Below, piece by piece: positions 21,891-33,633 of a stretch of 64,000 nucleotides of DNA. The position numbers and the translations under genes were made by a program. The stretch covers positions 80,714,515 through 80,778,514 of the forward strand of contig NC_134456.1 in NCBI RefSeq assembly GCF_047948215.1. Reading direction: 5' to 3'. A model generated the notes under the pieces. That model worked only from the letters and a program-made list of their open reading frames with translations. It was not told where the DNA came from and searched no databases. This stretch comes from Lycorma delicatula (taxonomy: Eukaryota > Arthropoda > Insecta > Hemiptera > Fulgoridae). Positions within the stretch are counted from its first letter, which is position 1, and each line of letters opens with the position of its first letter.

Positions 21891-22472
21891 CACGAGATAT
21901 ATACCAACGGGTCATGCTAAATAAAATAAACATATAGTCGTATTTAACAGTCATCAGTCTGTAGACTAATTGAACTAGCTATATAACCATAAATTTTAAT
22001 ACAACTTGTATTACGTCATATTAATGGTAACTAATACACGCTTGTACGCTGATGCAAATCGTATCATAAAAATTATTTAATTTAAGAGAGATTGAACTTA
22101 CAAGACAACGAGATACGTAAACCTTACTCAGTTTTTCTCTAAAAAAAGGCTTATCTCGAATAAAAAAGTACTGAACAACAAATACTTAAAACTAATCTAA
22201 TTTTTTATCAGAAATAAAACATTTCTGATTCTTTATTGCAGGTTATTTTGGTATTAAAAAAAATCGTTTAAAAAATTTAAGAAAAATCACAACTATTTAC
22301 AATTTTTTATGTGAATGGTCACTTTTAATTAAATTCTACATGATGATAACAAAATGAAACCAAAAAACTTTTATTTTGTAAATCAATTGTAATTTTTTTA
22401 TAAAAACATATTTATAGGACGTATGTTATTACTTTATAAAAATCATCTATATATAAAAACTGACAACACAGG
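21891..22472. other. AT-rich spacer, nothing recognised
   Basis: No supported feature. Confidence 0.5.
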
Positions 22473-22524
22473 TGTAGGACTTTCCCATCACTCGGCTAAA
22501 GCCGTGTTCCGGAAAAGTCCTACA
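22473..22524. repeat. Hairpin with an inner stem
   Basis: TGTAGGACTTT (22473-22483) pairs exactly with AAAGTCCTACA (22514-22524). Inside the loop CGGCTAAAGCCG (22492-22503) forms a second stem. Weaker pairing extends outward. No partner copy is seen in this window. It could be an old foldback or a structured RNA element. Confidence 0.6.
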
Positions 22525-22839
22525 ACTGTGAGTTGTTTCTGATGCACTTACACACACAACTTAATTAAAAATATTTATCATTTTATTTAAACACAATATT
22601 TTTCGTTTATTTAATTCAATAATTCTAACTAAACCGTACGCGCATACCGTATTTAATTCGCACGGGTGTGGCGGGATTAGCGGTTATGGTCGGCAGACTG
22701 GTGTAACTGCGAGGCTTAACGCACCAGGTACCGAATCAACCTGACGATCGAGTTAGAAACCCAGCCACACTGAGTTACTTTTTTACACTTTAAATATTAT
22801 TCATTTATTTAATTCTACCGCTCATCTGTGCCGTCACAA
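22525..22839. other. Moderately GC-richer segment, not identified
   Basis: Around 22620-22780 the sequence is less AT-rich than its surroundings (GGTGTGGCGGGATTAGCGGT). I could not match it to a gene, tRNA or any repeat in this window. Confidence 0.4.
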
Positions 22840-23430
22840 CATAGCAGAAGTTTAGAGCATTTTTTGAGGTGGGGGTGCAATTTTTCAAATTTTTTTAAAA
22901 AATTTTGTTATTTTTTAATTGTTAACAAATGTGTCTGAGAAAAATACACTTATACTGGAATGTGGTCTCATCACTAAAATCTATGTTTAATAAATTAGGA
23001 TACACACAAATATTGTTCACCATAATTTCGCAGCACTCAAATCTTAGATCGTAGTCATCTTCATTAAGTTCTTGTATCAGACGAATTTTAAAGGGTTTGA
23101 AATTTTCACTTTTTTATGTACGAATCGCTGAACTTTGGCTAATGTGTTATGTTTCTCGTGCTGCTGTTTGAATCGAGGAATGAGGATTCACAATACATTT
23201 TTGTATAATCTCTAACGATTTGTTATTATTTTTGCAGATTTAGGCCTCCCTGGCTTTCCCTTATTGATAGTCCCAGGTTCTTCAAATCGTTTGATGGTTT
23301 TTGACACTGTACATTTTGAAGTAGGATTACAATTATTAAACGTTGCATTGAACAAATAACAAACTTCACTATACGACCTAACTCTATCACCAAAGCCCTC
23401 ATCGTTAAAAGTGTGACCCTCTCCTGTTCA
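22840..23430 (-). pseudogene. Tc1/mariner-like transposase M6, N-terminal half, decayed
   Basis: On the minus strand from about 23400: VCYLFNATFNNCNPTSKCTV and SKTIKRFEEPGTINKGKPG followed by RPKSA. This is the first helix-turn-helix and GRP linker of this transposase superfamily. Further on (about 22960-22930) VFFSDTFV-like sequence stands where FSDEATF, the first catalytic block, is expected. Multiple stops. Terminal repeats were not found. Confidence 0.65.
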
Positions 23431-23474
23431 CTAAGTAACTCGTTAATAGCATTGTTATCAGGTAACGCAGATGA

Positions 23475-23640
23475 AATTATTCATCCTGACGCCGTGGGGG
23501 AAGACACCCTCCGTTTCGATCCCTTATGGGCTTTACCGGAGGTCATCTTTGAAACCTCGGCTTTTGACATATTCCAGTCCGTCTCGGCCGGGATACCACT
23601 GATGTGAATGCCACGAGTGACATTCCCATCAGTGTACCAC
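23475..23640. repeat. RepF copy 2
   Basis: CATCCTGACGCCGTGGGGGA, then GGGCTTTACCGGAGGTCATC, CTCGGCCGGGATACCACTGA and CATCAGTGTACCA. Most blocks recur at 30523-30720 and the first ones at 2741. It is GC-richer than its surroundings. The frame 23413-23607 runs through it but has no recognisable domain. Confidence 0.6.
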
Positions 23641-25230
23641 TAGTTAATGAACTCAAAACAAAAAACATCTCACCGAGTCTTAAGCAAGACTGAAAATATC
23701 TAACTAACAAAGGAATTAAACTACCTACCCGTAGAAGGTAAAAGTGAGTTCAATATACAACATGAAACATAAAAATATTACACGGAACAATAACAACACA
23801 GTAACATTGAGGAGAAACAAAACAAAGGACAAGAACAACAACAAAGACATAATTTATAAAATAAAACAACAAAAATAGAATAAAAGAGAAGTCCATACAG
23901 AGCTCTAGATCCCCTCAGTAATCCTTTCCTTTGCTAGTACACTACAAACTCTCAACTATTGCCCATTAATTACAGCAAAGGTAAAAAAATAAAATGTAAA
24001 TAAAAAAAATGGCTTACGAATGAGCTGAAGGTAGACAATATCAATTAGCCAACCGATCACAATAGATTTTCATAAGAAACTAACAGGTGCTGTAATGAAA
24101 CACTCTAAATGGAATATTGCAAAACAATGAAGTAAGTTTTATTTTTGGAACAATGCTAAAAAACTATCAATGATCAACTGATCAGCACGATTAAGTGACA
24201 ATATATTTATTTATTTAAACATTAAATTGGAACAATTTTTGTGTAAAAAAATAAAAGCTTTTTAATTTTTTAAAATATAAATTTAACTTTTAAAATAAAT
24301 TTTATTTTTATTCAGTTTAATTTCTTTTTATTTTATTTTATTCCTTGAACATACTTAATTTAATAATTTCAAAATTCAAATTTTATCCCGCCGCCATTTT
24401 GGGTACATACATCGTACCAGTTTTTTAATTATATAAAAAATTAAATTTTTTTGTCTTTGTCTTAAATAGACCTTTAAAATTATCTATAACACAAAGGATA
24501 TTACTACTTAAAATATTTGAGTTGCACCCCCTAGGTCAAGAAGGGGTTGAAATTTTACTTTTCTTCAAAAGTTAAAACACCTTATTCTGAGAGTTACAGT
24601 ATTCTATCTGGAACAGTTTTAAAGTAGTTGACGGCTTTTCATACTTTTGACTAAGTCTGTATATAAGAACAGAATCTGTCTGGTTATTAAATGCTTTAAA
24701 ATTTTTTGCTGGTCTATTTCAAAATGAAGGAAATTAAAAATATTGCTATTTTCCTCTTCCAGTTAAGATAAGCAACTTTTTTTATTCTAAAAGTTTATGT
24801 TTTACCAATATAATTATTATTATTATGGGTGCATGCTTTGTAATCTCGATTATCAGCGGGTAAAAAAAACACGGTAATGAAGAAAAGAAAAATTTCTATT
24901 AGAACTGTTGGCAATCTATTTATTTTTATTACTATAATTTTTTTTTCATTTTAAAAGAATACCGTCGCTTGCAAGTGCTGTATAACGCAACAGCTGTACA
25001 AATTAGTACAATCTGTTCTGTGAAGGTTTATAGTATACATATAATTTTCAGTGATTCCTATATTAAAAAAACAATATATTTAAAAACTCACGAATAATGA
25101 AGATAAGCTTATTTTACTGTGAGAATACTATAGTACATTAAAAGTATCATAAAATTTACTTCATAAATTAATAATTTATAATTATAATTTCAATATTATT
25201 GATAGTCGCGTTGATCCATTTATAAAACAC
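23641..25230. other. AT-rich spacer, nothing recognised
   Basis: A phrase CCGCCATTTTGGGTA near 24390 recalls similar phrases in IR3 but does not extend. No supported feature. Confidence 0.45.
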
Positions 25231-26880
25231 TATACAGAGTGTTCCGGGACGTATTAGCAGAACTTCAGAACAACAAAGTGAGAAAAAAGTTTATATCGAT
25301 GTAAGGCCTATTTTGATTTGTTTTCCTTTTGGATGTCATTTTGTGATTTTCAACAAAAAAAATATTTCTCAGGAACGGGTAATCCTATTTTAATTAAATT
25401 TGGGAAATCTAATACTAGTGTCTTGTTATACAAAATAAAAAAATTTGAAAATGCCATCTTCAAAAATTTAAAATGGCGGCCATCTTAATTTTTTAATCTT
25501 CGATATCTTTGTAAGAATTTGTTTGATCGAATTTTTACTTTTAAAAAATAAAATATGAATCTTATTTTGAACAAAATGACATCTCATTTGCAAAAATACA
25601 TTAATAAATAATCGAGTTATTGCAGAAAATTAACCCGGTGGCACGTTTGTGCACCATAATGTAAGCTGATAATTTTTTTAAATTTATTATTATAAGAAAG
25701 AAGCCGTAATAAGAAAGGGAGTCCGACAAGGATGTTTCCTATCCCCGTTACTTTTTAATCATTAAATGGAACGAGCAGTTAATTATATTAAAGAACAATT
25801 TAGATTCGGAGTTTCAGTACAAGGTGAAAAGATAAAGATGCTACGATTTACTGATGATATAGTAATTCTAGCTGAGAGAAATAAGGATTTAGAAGAAACA
25901 ATGAATGGCATGGATGAAGTCCTACGCAAGAACTACCGCATAAAAATAAAGAAGAACAAAACGAAAGTAATGAAATGTAGTAGAAATAACAAAGATGGAC
26001 CACTGAATGTGAAAATAGGAGGAGAAAAGATTATGGAGGTAGAAGATTTTTGTTATTTGGAAAGTATAATTACTAAAGATGGACGTAGCAGGAGCGATAT
26101 AAAATGGCAAATAGCACAAGCGAAACGAGCCTTCAGTCAGAAATATAATTTGCTTACATCAAAAATTAATTAAAATGTCAGGAAAATATTTTTTAAAGTA
26201 TATATTTGGAGTGTCGCTTTATATGGAAGTGAAACTTGGACGATCGAAGTATCTGAGAAGAAAAGATTAGAAGCTTCTGATATGCGGTGCTATAAGAGAA
26301 TGTTAAAAATCAGATGTGTGGATAAAGTGACAAGGTGAAGAGGTGTTGAGGCAAATAGATGAAGAAAGAAGCATTTGGAAAAATATAGCTAAAAGAAGAG
26401 ACGGACTTATAGGCCACATATTAAGGCACCCTGGAATAGTCGCTTTAATATTGGAGGGACAGTAGAAGGAAAAAATTGTGTAGGCAGGCAACGTTTGGAA
26501 TATGTAAAACAAATTGATAGGGATGTAGGATATAGGGAGTATACCGAAATGGAACGACTAGCACTAGATAGGGAATCTTGGAGAGCTGCATCAAACCAGT
26601 CAAATGACTGAAGACAAAAAAAAATTATTTATTATTAATAATTTTTATTACATTTATTGGAGGAAATAAAAAAGGCAAAAACTTATCAGCTTTCATAATT
26701 GAAGTAAGTTTATCCGTTCCTGAGAAATAGTTTTTTTTTTTTTTATTGAAAATAGAAAATGGCGTCCAGAAAAAAACAAAGCAAAATATGTCTTATATTG
26801 ATATGAACTTTTTTGCTCATTTTTGAGTCCTGAATCAGTTCCTGAACTTTGATCAATACATTCCAGAACACTCCATATAT
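25231..26880. mobile_element. IR3 foldback element, copy 1, split by a LINE
   Basis: Ends: TATACAGAGTGTTCCGGGAC at 25231 and the inverse at 26880, reading ATATATGGAGTGTTCTGGAA on the minus strand. The arms share the following blocks: a GTATTAGC or GTATTGATC block, ACTTCAG(G)AAC, a GGACGCCATTTT-like block and TATTTCTCAGGAACGG. The right arm has lost part of its inner sequence. The element is non-coding. LINE-1a lies at its AT-rich centre. The second copy is at 51151. Confidence 0.8.
25693..26626 (+). mobile_element. LINE-1a, 5'-truncated non-LTR retrotransposon (about 930 bp)
   Basis: Keeps the second half of the reverse transcriptase and the C-terminal region. First RKGVRQGCFLSPLLFN (25700-25760, with a stop at TAA), then the open frame 25766-26173 with the catalytic block MLRFTDDIVILAER (usual FADD, here FTDD). 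Next come TKVMKCSRNN, VEDFCYLESIITKDGRS, LYGSETWTI, DMRCYKRMLKIR and frameshifted IGHIL- and RQRLEYVKQIDRD-like blocks. It ends SWRAASNQSND and poly(A). Target-site duplication ATTTATTATTA at 25682-25692 and 26627-26637. The RT primes cDNA synthesis at the target. The copy is dead through truncation, an early stop and at least two frameshifts. The clade is not assigned. Confidence 0.9.
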
Positions 26881-27073
26881 GATAAAACAAAAGGTAAACT
26901 GTAAAAAAAAATTAATTTACTACCATTAACTGTACCCAAATAAAAATGTCTTTGAATAACTTTCCTCAATTTTAGGCATCATCAAAAGGGGTGGTTTCTA
27001 AAAATTAGTAATATCTGATTTTAATTATTATTTTTCAATAGTATTTTAATAATTTTGACAATAATTCTTATAT

Positions 27074-27130
<57 letters not shown>

Positions 27131-28054
27131 CTTATAATTGATTAAAAACTAATTTTATAAAAAAACATTTAAAGAAGATTGTTTAATTTGTATAGTATAT
27201 TATTATTGTTAATTTATAAAATTTCTATCGAATTTGTATATCTTTGGTAGAAATTCATTTTTCAGGAAGTAATATCCACTATATAATGGAACATGCTGAA
27301 TTCTATAATGCTATAACCTATTCACAAGTAACGGTTTCTAACATAGTTATACAATGTGAAACAAAATTTAATTTCCTGATTTCATCTGATAAATTTGATG
27401 TTACATATTATATTTATTTATAATAAAAATTGAATTATGATAAAGTGTATATATACCTATAAAAACTTACTACATACATGTATCCTAGTACATTTTACAG
27501 ATTATGTAATTCATTTCAAAAAATTACATTTACGAAGAAAGATAATATAAATAGCTTCTACTAATACATAATTGTAAATATACTTTAAATCAACTTTTTG
27601 CAGAAGTTTTATATATAATTTGCGTTTAACGTTAAAAACTCATGAATAAATTTGTACAACAATAAATTCTACTCAAGTTTAAACTTTAAATATTTCTTTT
27701 TAAAGTATTTCCTTCCATCCCAATTATTTTTCTCTTTTTTACATTCACCTTCTTTACTTAAAATTAGTTAACTTAAAAAACTAATTTAATTGTTTATTGA
27801 TTTATTATAGTTTTATTAGTAGTAAATTATGTTGAATTCATTATTTAAAAATTCTACAACAATATAGTTGAAATTGTTAACAGTTGTATAGAGATTAGAA
27901 TTTAATTCAACTCTATTAGGTTAAAAATTATTTTTATCTGAAAAGCTTTATTTAGAAAAGAATAACTTAAAAAACCTATTTCGTTGATTTATTTATTATA
28001 AGCTACTAATAAAAGTGGAAAAAGTTCGTATAAGCTACGAATTAAAGTATGATG
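26881..28054. other. AT-rich spacer with a (TA)n microsatellite
   Basis: (TA)n at about 27079-27126. No other supported feature. Confidence 0.6.
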
Positions 28055-28440
28055 CTTTTACTACTTCCACCAAGAAATAAATCCTACTCTACTTACTACT
28101 TCCACCAACAAATAAATCCTACTCTACTAAAGGGCATTTATAAGTGTGTCTGTGTATGTGTGTGCCTTTCCCTTAGCATAGCACCGGAATGTACCGATTA
28201 CTAGCTGAAAATCCCGATTCGTTAGTACATGTCTCGTAGTGGTCAGGTGTAAACTTATTATTATATATCGATATATCGCATATAAATCGATTTTAATGCA
28301 AAACTTGTATTAATAATACATTTTTGTATTTATGTCATTGTTTTTCTTCATAAAATAATGAACGATAACCAAAAAGTAACCACCGGAATGTACCTATCAC
28401 TAGCGGAAAATACTTATTCGTTAGTATCAATTTCTAGAGT
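28055..28440. repeat. Local duplications
   Basis: TACTACTTCCACCAA followed by AAATAAATCCTACTCTAC occurs twice in tandem (about 28060-28135, unit about 35 bp). Farther on CACCGGAATGTACC, CTAGC and AAAAT, CGTTAGTA blocks recur at 28183 and 28381. These look like two local duplications in an otherwise AT-rich spacer. No gene. Confidence 0.65.
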
Positions 28441-28500
28441 TAAATTTCTAATTTAACTTTCGTTATATCAATTTTCATCATTAAAAAAAAAAAAAAAACG

Positions 28501-28619
28501 AGTATTCAAATCCGTATAAAAGTAACTGCATTTACTAGGACTTGAACGCTGTAACTCTCGACTTCCAAATCAGCTGATTTGGGAAGATGCGTTCACTACT
28601 AGACCAAACCGGTTGGTTT
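28501..28619 (-). mobile_element. SINE-A, 3'-truncated head
   Basis: Only the tRNA-like head and the first part of the body remain, read on the minus strand: AACCGGTTTGGTCTAG, CCCAAATCAGCTGATTTGG, CGTTCAAGTCC, ending at AGTATTC... in the body. A run of 16 A at 28483-28498 stands directly beyond the truncation. Loss of the 3' end while the 5' end stays is unusual for a SINE. Confidence 0.85.
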
Positions 28620-30384
28620 GCAATAGCGGACCGCCAGGTCCGCTAACATACCGCACCGCCACCAGTGGCGATGGATGACCTTGAATTTGTGCTTAAATGG
28701 CTCTTTCTATACTAATTTAGTTCAAAGTAAATTTAAATTATATCAATCGAAATTTTATAGTACTATTTTCAAACTAATACCAAAAAATATTAATCTTGAT
28801 GACATATTTTGAAATGAAAATAGTTTGACAGAACATTGAAATAAATAATTTGTTTTAAATTTGTATATACATAATAAGGTACACTTCTTATGTATAAAAC
28901 TGATTGCTATTTATTGAGAAAAAACTTTTAAAAATGTAACGCAGTAACGCTCCTAGAATTATTTTTGGTCTAGGAATATCACTATTAGAAAAAAAAAATT
29001 GTTTCCTTTGATTTTCTCCATTGTAAATAATGCTATTTCGAACTACTTGTAGTTCTAATGAAGTAAAGATTTATTATACTAAGTGATGTTTCCTAATTTT
29101 ATTATATTTAATGTTATATATATACATATATCACACACATTTATATTACATATACATGTGTGTGTATATATTACATATACACACACACATTTCCTAATTT
29201 CAATAAGTTCATTTAGAATAAAAACAAGTATTTTATTTTATTCAGTATTAGGTTATAAAATGCAGAATATAAATAAGGTAATTATCATTTTTCTTGTCGG
29301 ATAAAATTACCTATTCACTGAATAATTAGAGTTCTTTCATTGCGGAGTTTACAAAAACTCTAATTCAAAACTAACATTTGTTTTATACAGACTCAAGAGA
29401 ACTTACTCATTACGTAGTCCGGCTTAAACAAACATAAATTTGTATTAAATGGTGAGTTTTATTTGTTTTCTCTCTGTAATTATGTATGTTCATAAGTTTC
29501 ATTCTAAGTTATTACATTCATAACTTTAGTTTACGAAAAAAATAGAAATAAACGTAATTATATATGTGGGAAGTAATTCCAATAATTTACATTTGTAAAA
29601 TATTTTTATTCATAGGGATATTAAATTATTAAGTCAAGTATAAAATAAATCTCTTGCCGCAAAAGACTAAAAAAAATTCAGATTTACAAAAATTCAGAAG
29701 GGGATTATATTCAAGAGAGATTTTTTTTAGGGAATTTTCTTCTTTATTTTAATAAAAACACCAAACGATTCTGCAACGGAAGTAAATGAAAGTATATTAA
29801 CATGAGAGAGAGTAATATTAGAAGGAATCGTTAAAAATGTGGAGGTTTGATGGAATATATGAAATGGAGAGGTTTTAAAACTGACTGGATCTGAAAAAAA
29901 AACAACTCTGCGATGGGTGGCGTAGTGGAGAGCGAAAAGTGATGAGGTAGGCCAAAAGTTGTTACATTCTGCGATAAAACAGATATCAAGATTGATTTAG
30001 TTGTTTACAAGTATCAAAATATTTTTTTTTAATAATTTAACTTAAAGTAAAAATAAGATTATTTTTTTTAAACATTTATTTTAATAATTATCTAAAAATG
30101 GATTCAAGGAATAATTTTAGAAAGCTTTCAGCCTAATGGGAAAACAAGATAAATTGATAAAAATTGCAACTAAAATTACTTTTTATGAAATATAAAGTAA
30201 TTCAGGCAAACGGAAAATTTTTTAAATTAAATATTAAAAGAATTATATCTAAAAAAAACTATTTTTAACATTTGTATAGATAAAACATGCAATTTATGAA
30301 TATTACAGAAAATTTATTTTTTGTAAATCATATTGTGTTGAGCCCGTCTCCGCGTAGACATTACTGTAGTCTCATTCAGACTGC
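28620..30384. other. Mostly AT-rich spacer
   Basis: A short GC-rich patch at 28620-28680 contains AGCGGACC-GCCA-GGTCCGCT, an 8-bp stem. Mixed TA/CA microsatellite around 29115-29190. No coding region supported. Confidence 0.5.
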
Positions 30385-31255
30385 AAATGTAAGTGTTCTC
30401 GTTCAGTTTTGAAAAGGCTTGCGATAGAGGTCAACCTAATAACTAACTTCTTGAATTTAAAACGTCCAGAATTGATATCATAATTACCAATTAGATATTT
30501 GCATAATTGTCAAGTTACAGTGACATCCCAACCCTGTAGGGGGAAGACCATTACCAGTCGCCCACCACCCCCTCCGTTCCAAGTCCTGAGGGGCTTTACC
30601 GGAGGTCGTCTTTAGACCCTCTAACTGATTACAACTCACAATCATCAGCCAGGCCTCGGTCGGGAAGCCACCGATGTAAATGCTTCGGCAGACATTTGCA
30701 TCAGTAAAATACAAAAAATTTTGCATTCACATAGGCCTCAAACGGACATCTTCACATACGATCTACCATGATTCCCTCAAACTAACTGACCGAAACCGCG
30801 GAAGCGCGAACCCTGCGCCTAGTCAAGATTTGACAGCACCGTTCGTGACTGTGAATGCCTCAGAAAACGAACGAGTTTAAAGTTAAATCTGTGCTACACT
30901 CATACCAATCAAAATTATGTCTTAAGCAACATAGAAATTCAGACCTACACCCAAATAAGTCGACTAATTTAGGTCACCTAACAAGGGGAACATAACCTCA
31001 ATCCAGAGAATACAGATTACAAGTCAAAGGAGACAATTTAAAATCCTGACTTACGTCTATTTTCGTACTTACTTCTTGTATTTGATTTTTCAGCCTAACA
31101 GAACAGTTTGCTGTCACTATAAATTGACAATTATGCAAACATCTAACTGGTAATTGTGACTTCAGTTCTGGACTTTTTAAAGACATAAAGTAAATTATTA
31201 GGATGATCTACATCGCAGGCCTTTTCAAAATTGAACGAATACAGTTACATATCAC
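30385..31255. mobile_element. IR4 foldback element
   Basis: The left arm (30385-30525) and inverted right arm (31105-31255) share TTTTGAAAAGGC(T/C)TGCGAT, CCTAATAA, AAGTCCAGAA- or CGTCCAGAA-type blocks, ATTACCA(A/G)TTAGAT and TTTGCATAATTGTCAA. That gives about 140 bp with clear but diverged identity. The interior begins with a RepF segment. Non-coding. Confidence 0.75.
30523..30720. repeat. RepF copy 3, inside IR4
   Basis: CATCCCAACCCTGTAGGGGG and AAGACC, then GGGGCTTTACCGGAGGTCGT, CCTCGGTCGGGAAGCCACCG and CATCAGTAAAATAC. It lies right after the left arm of the IR4 element, so it is either the element's own interior or an insertion. The two minus/plus frames here have no recognisable domain. 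Confidence 0.6.
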
Positions 31256-31281
31256 GATTCCCGACGTTTCTTAACCAAAAC

Positions 31282-31449
31282 TTTTTTTCTTTTTTTTTAC
31301 CTCTGGGGCCACCATTATATATTGCTTCAGAGGATGAGATTAACGATTTGTAGCGTATGTGAAAGTGCCATGCCTGACCGGGATTCTAACCCGGGGTCTC
31401 CGGATGAAAGGCCAAGACTCTACCACTCGTGCCACGGAGGCCGGCTCTC
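31282..31449 (-). mobile_element. SINE-B, full-length copy
   Basis: Read on the minus strand: the head GGCCTCCGTGGCACGAGTGG with an A-box-like TGGCACGAGTGG, the B-box position GGGTTAGAATCCCGGTCAGG, CACATACGCTACAAATC, and the tail CATCCTCTGAAGCAATATA with CAGAGGT and an A-rich end. A 9-bp direct repeat flanks it (AACCAAAAC 31273-31281 and AATCAAAAC 31450-31458, one mismatch). Best copy for defining the SINE-B head. Confidence 0.9.
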
Positions 31450-32524
31450 AATCAAAACCTGAACTCACTAAAGTGTCTCCCTTAACCTTTCTTCAATTTA
31501 AAAAAGAATTCGTTTATGACATGATATAATAGCTAATTTCCCGATAATCACTGTATATCCGTATTCTTTCCTCTAGTCACAATACAATTGATCGCACACA
31601 GTGTGATGGTTAAATTCCAGTCTCCGTCTACGACTTAAACAAGAAAGGATAATTAAACTTCAATCATGATGTCATTCATCAGCTTAACAGTGAAGATTAG
31701 AGAAAAAAGAATTAAAAAGAGAAAAAAACAATATATCATATTTTAATAATCCTTTGATATAGGTATTTTATTCACATAAAAAAGCATGTTTATCCGTTAG
31801 TATTCATGGAATATATTTATTATGAGTGTATGTTAGCTAATATATAAACCAAATATTGTATTTTGAATGATGGATATGAGAAACATACAGCGTAAAATTA
31901 TTTTTATTATTATTTAGAAAACCCCAAACAAAATTTTGTTAAAAATAACTTCAAAACGATTTACAATTAAATATAGGAAAATTTGACCCACATTAAAAAT
32001 GATAAATCACTTTATTAATTTTTTTTTAAAATCAGAATCTCCTGAATGAATGTAGGAGAAAACATGTTATATACGTGATGAATTGTCAATACAAATATAT
32101 GTCAATATATATGATGAATGTTTTATCCATGTTACGTACACAAAATTCTGAATGAATGTTATTTAAGTAGACTTCCATGTTCAATTTTATTTTATAATAT
32201 TTCATCACGCAAAATATCTTCTTTAAAGAGCTAACCAGTTTAAGGTTTTAAATTTTACATGATATTTGGGCTAAGACAATGCATTTGAAAATGAATTAAA
32301 ATACAGGGGTGATTAAATTTTGTTAATTAAAAATTCTAAAGAATTGTGAAACTATATCTTTTTCGTTATATGAAATGTTTTTAATATCCCCTAACTTCTT
32401 ATAGAGTATTAGAATTAATATATTCTTAAAATTTTAATACCTTTATTGACAAAATAAAAATTATTAGAAAGTTGATTATTTTTATACAAAAAGAACAACT
32501 GAGAATTACGAAAATATCACTTCT
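31450..32524. other. AT-rich spacer, nothing recognised
   Basis: No supported feature. Confidence 0.5.
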
Positions 32525-32990
32525 TTCTAGCATTTTTTTTCTTTTTCCATATGTTTCTCATATCTTCTGCATAACTTCGTTTTTGTTCATCTTTTTATTT
32601 TCTTCCGTTCCTTTTTCCTACCACGACAACGTTCACGTCGAAAATTATTTTTGAAATGATCTGAATCGCAATGGTTCTCTTCTTTCTAGCCTATCTTTTG
32701 GAGGACCTCCTTCATCTGTATCAGGTAATTTATTTGCTTTTCTTGTTCTACAGCCTTGTCAAGAATTTATTTATTTAATATGTTTAGGTCCATCCTGATC
32801 ATATTCCCTAAAAAATTTAATCATATTTTCCTTATCGCTGTTTCTAGGTCTTCTTGATTTTTATAGCTTTCCTTGTTAGATTTCAGTCTACAGCCTTCTT
32901 CTATTACAGTTGGACCATTGATTTTTCTTAGTAACTTTCTTTCAACCTTGAGCAAGTTTTCGAAGTCGGTTAGTGTAATTTTTCAGCACT
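32525..32990 (-). pseudogene. LINE polyprotein C-terminal region, second LINE type
   Basis: On the minus strand, from about 32960: LKVERKLLRKINGPTVIEEG, then CRLKSNKESYKNQEDLETA and IRKI, a stop, then LNFLGNMIRMD (usual GHMIRM), ILDKAVEQEKQINYLIQMKE, and a lysine-rich end. This is the region after the reverse-transcriptase domain of many non-LTR retrotransposons. It differs from LINE-1a in this part, so at least two LINE lineages lived here. Several stops, no RT catalytic block. Confidence 0.8.
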
Positions 32991-33633
32991 ATTAAAGATT
33001 AATATTCTTCTACTATTGAATAATATCTTAATCTTGCGTACGTGGAGAGATTCTCATTTTATTTATATTACTACAGAATTTTCTGATAAAAATTGTTATT
33101 ATTGGTATTCTAGAAAAATAAGTTTAGGTTGTAATTTTTATAAACATTTTTCTTTTTTTTTCTTTATAAAAACCAGAGATAATAGAATTTATTACAACTT
33201 TAAAAGCATATAAAAATTTATTTAGATAACTTAACCGATTCGATTTAAGTAGTTTATTAGTACCGAGTTCACCCACCAGTATTGTTAAAAAGTAGATAAA
33301 TTTACAGGTGCGGAACGTACTCACTGTGTGTTTTGATTTCACGATTTACAGTCAGCAACTGCAGTTCAACGTTCTCTTCTTATAGATTACGGTAAGAAGC
33401 CTCCTAGTAGCCGTACAATTTATCTTGCGGTCAAACTTTCGTTGAGACAGGTTGTTAAATATACAAAAACATCAAGACGCAACCATACATGGTATCATAT
33501 ATTTGGATATTCTTCAAAATTGTCTAATTCCTCAATTAGACAATGATGACTAAGATGGACGCCTTACTATCGGTATGTAGAACCTTTGAGATCGGGGAAT
33601 AATAAAAATTGTTAAAGCTGCATCTAACTCCCA

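Noticed and set aside
25766..26173. Host gene of 135 residues
   Set aside because: It is the reverse-transcriptase core of a LINE, bounded by a target-site duplication and followed by poly(A).
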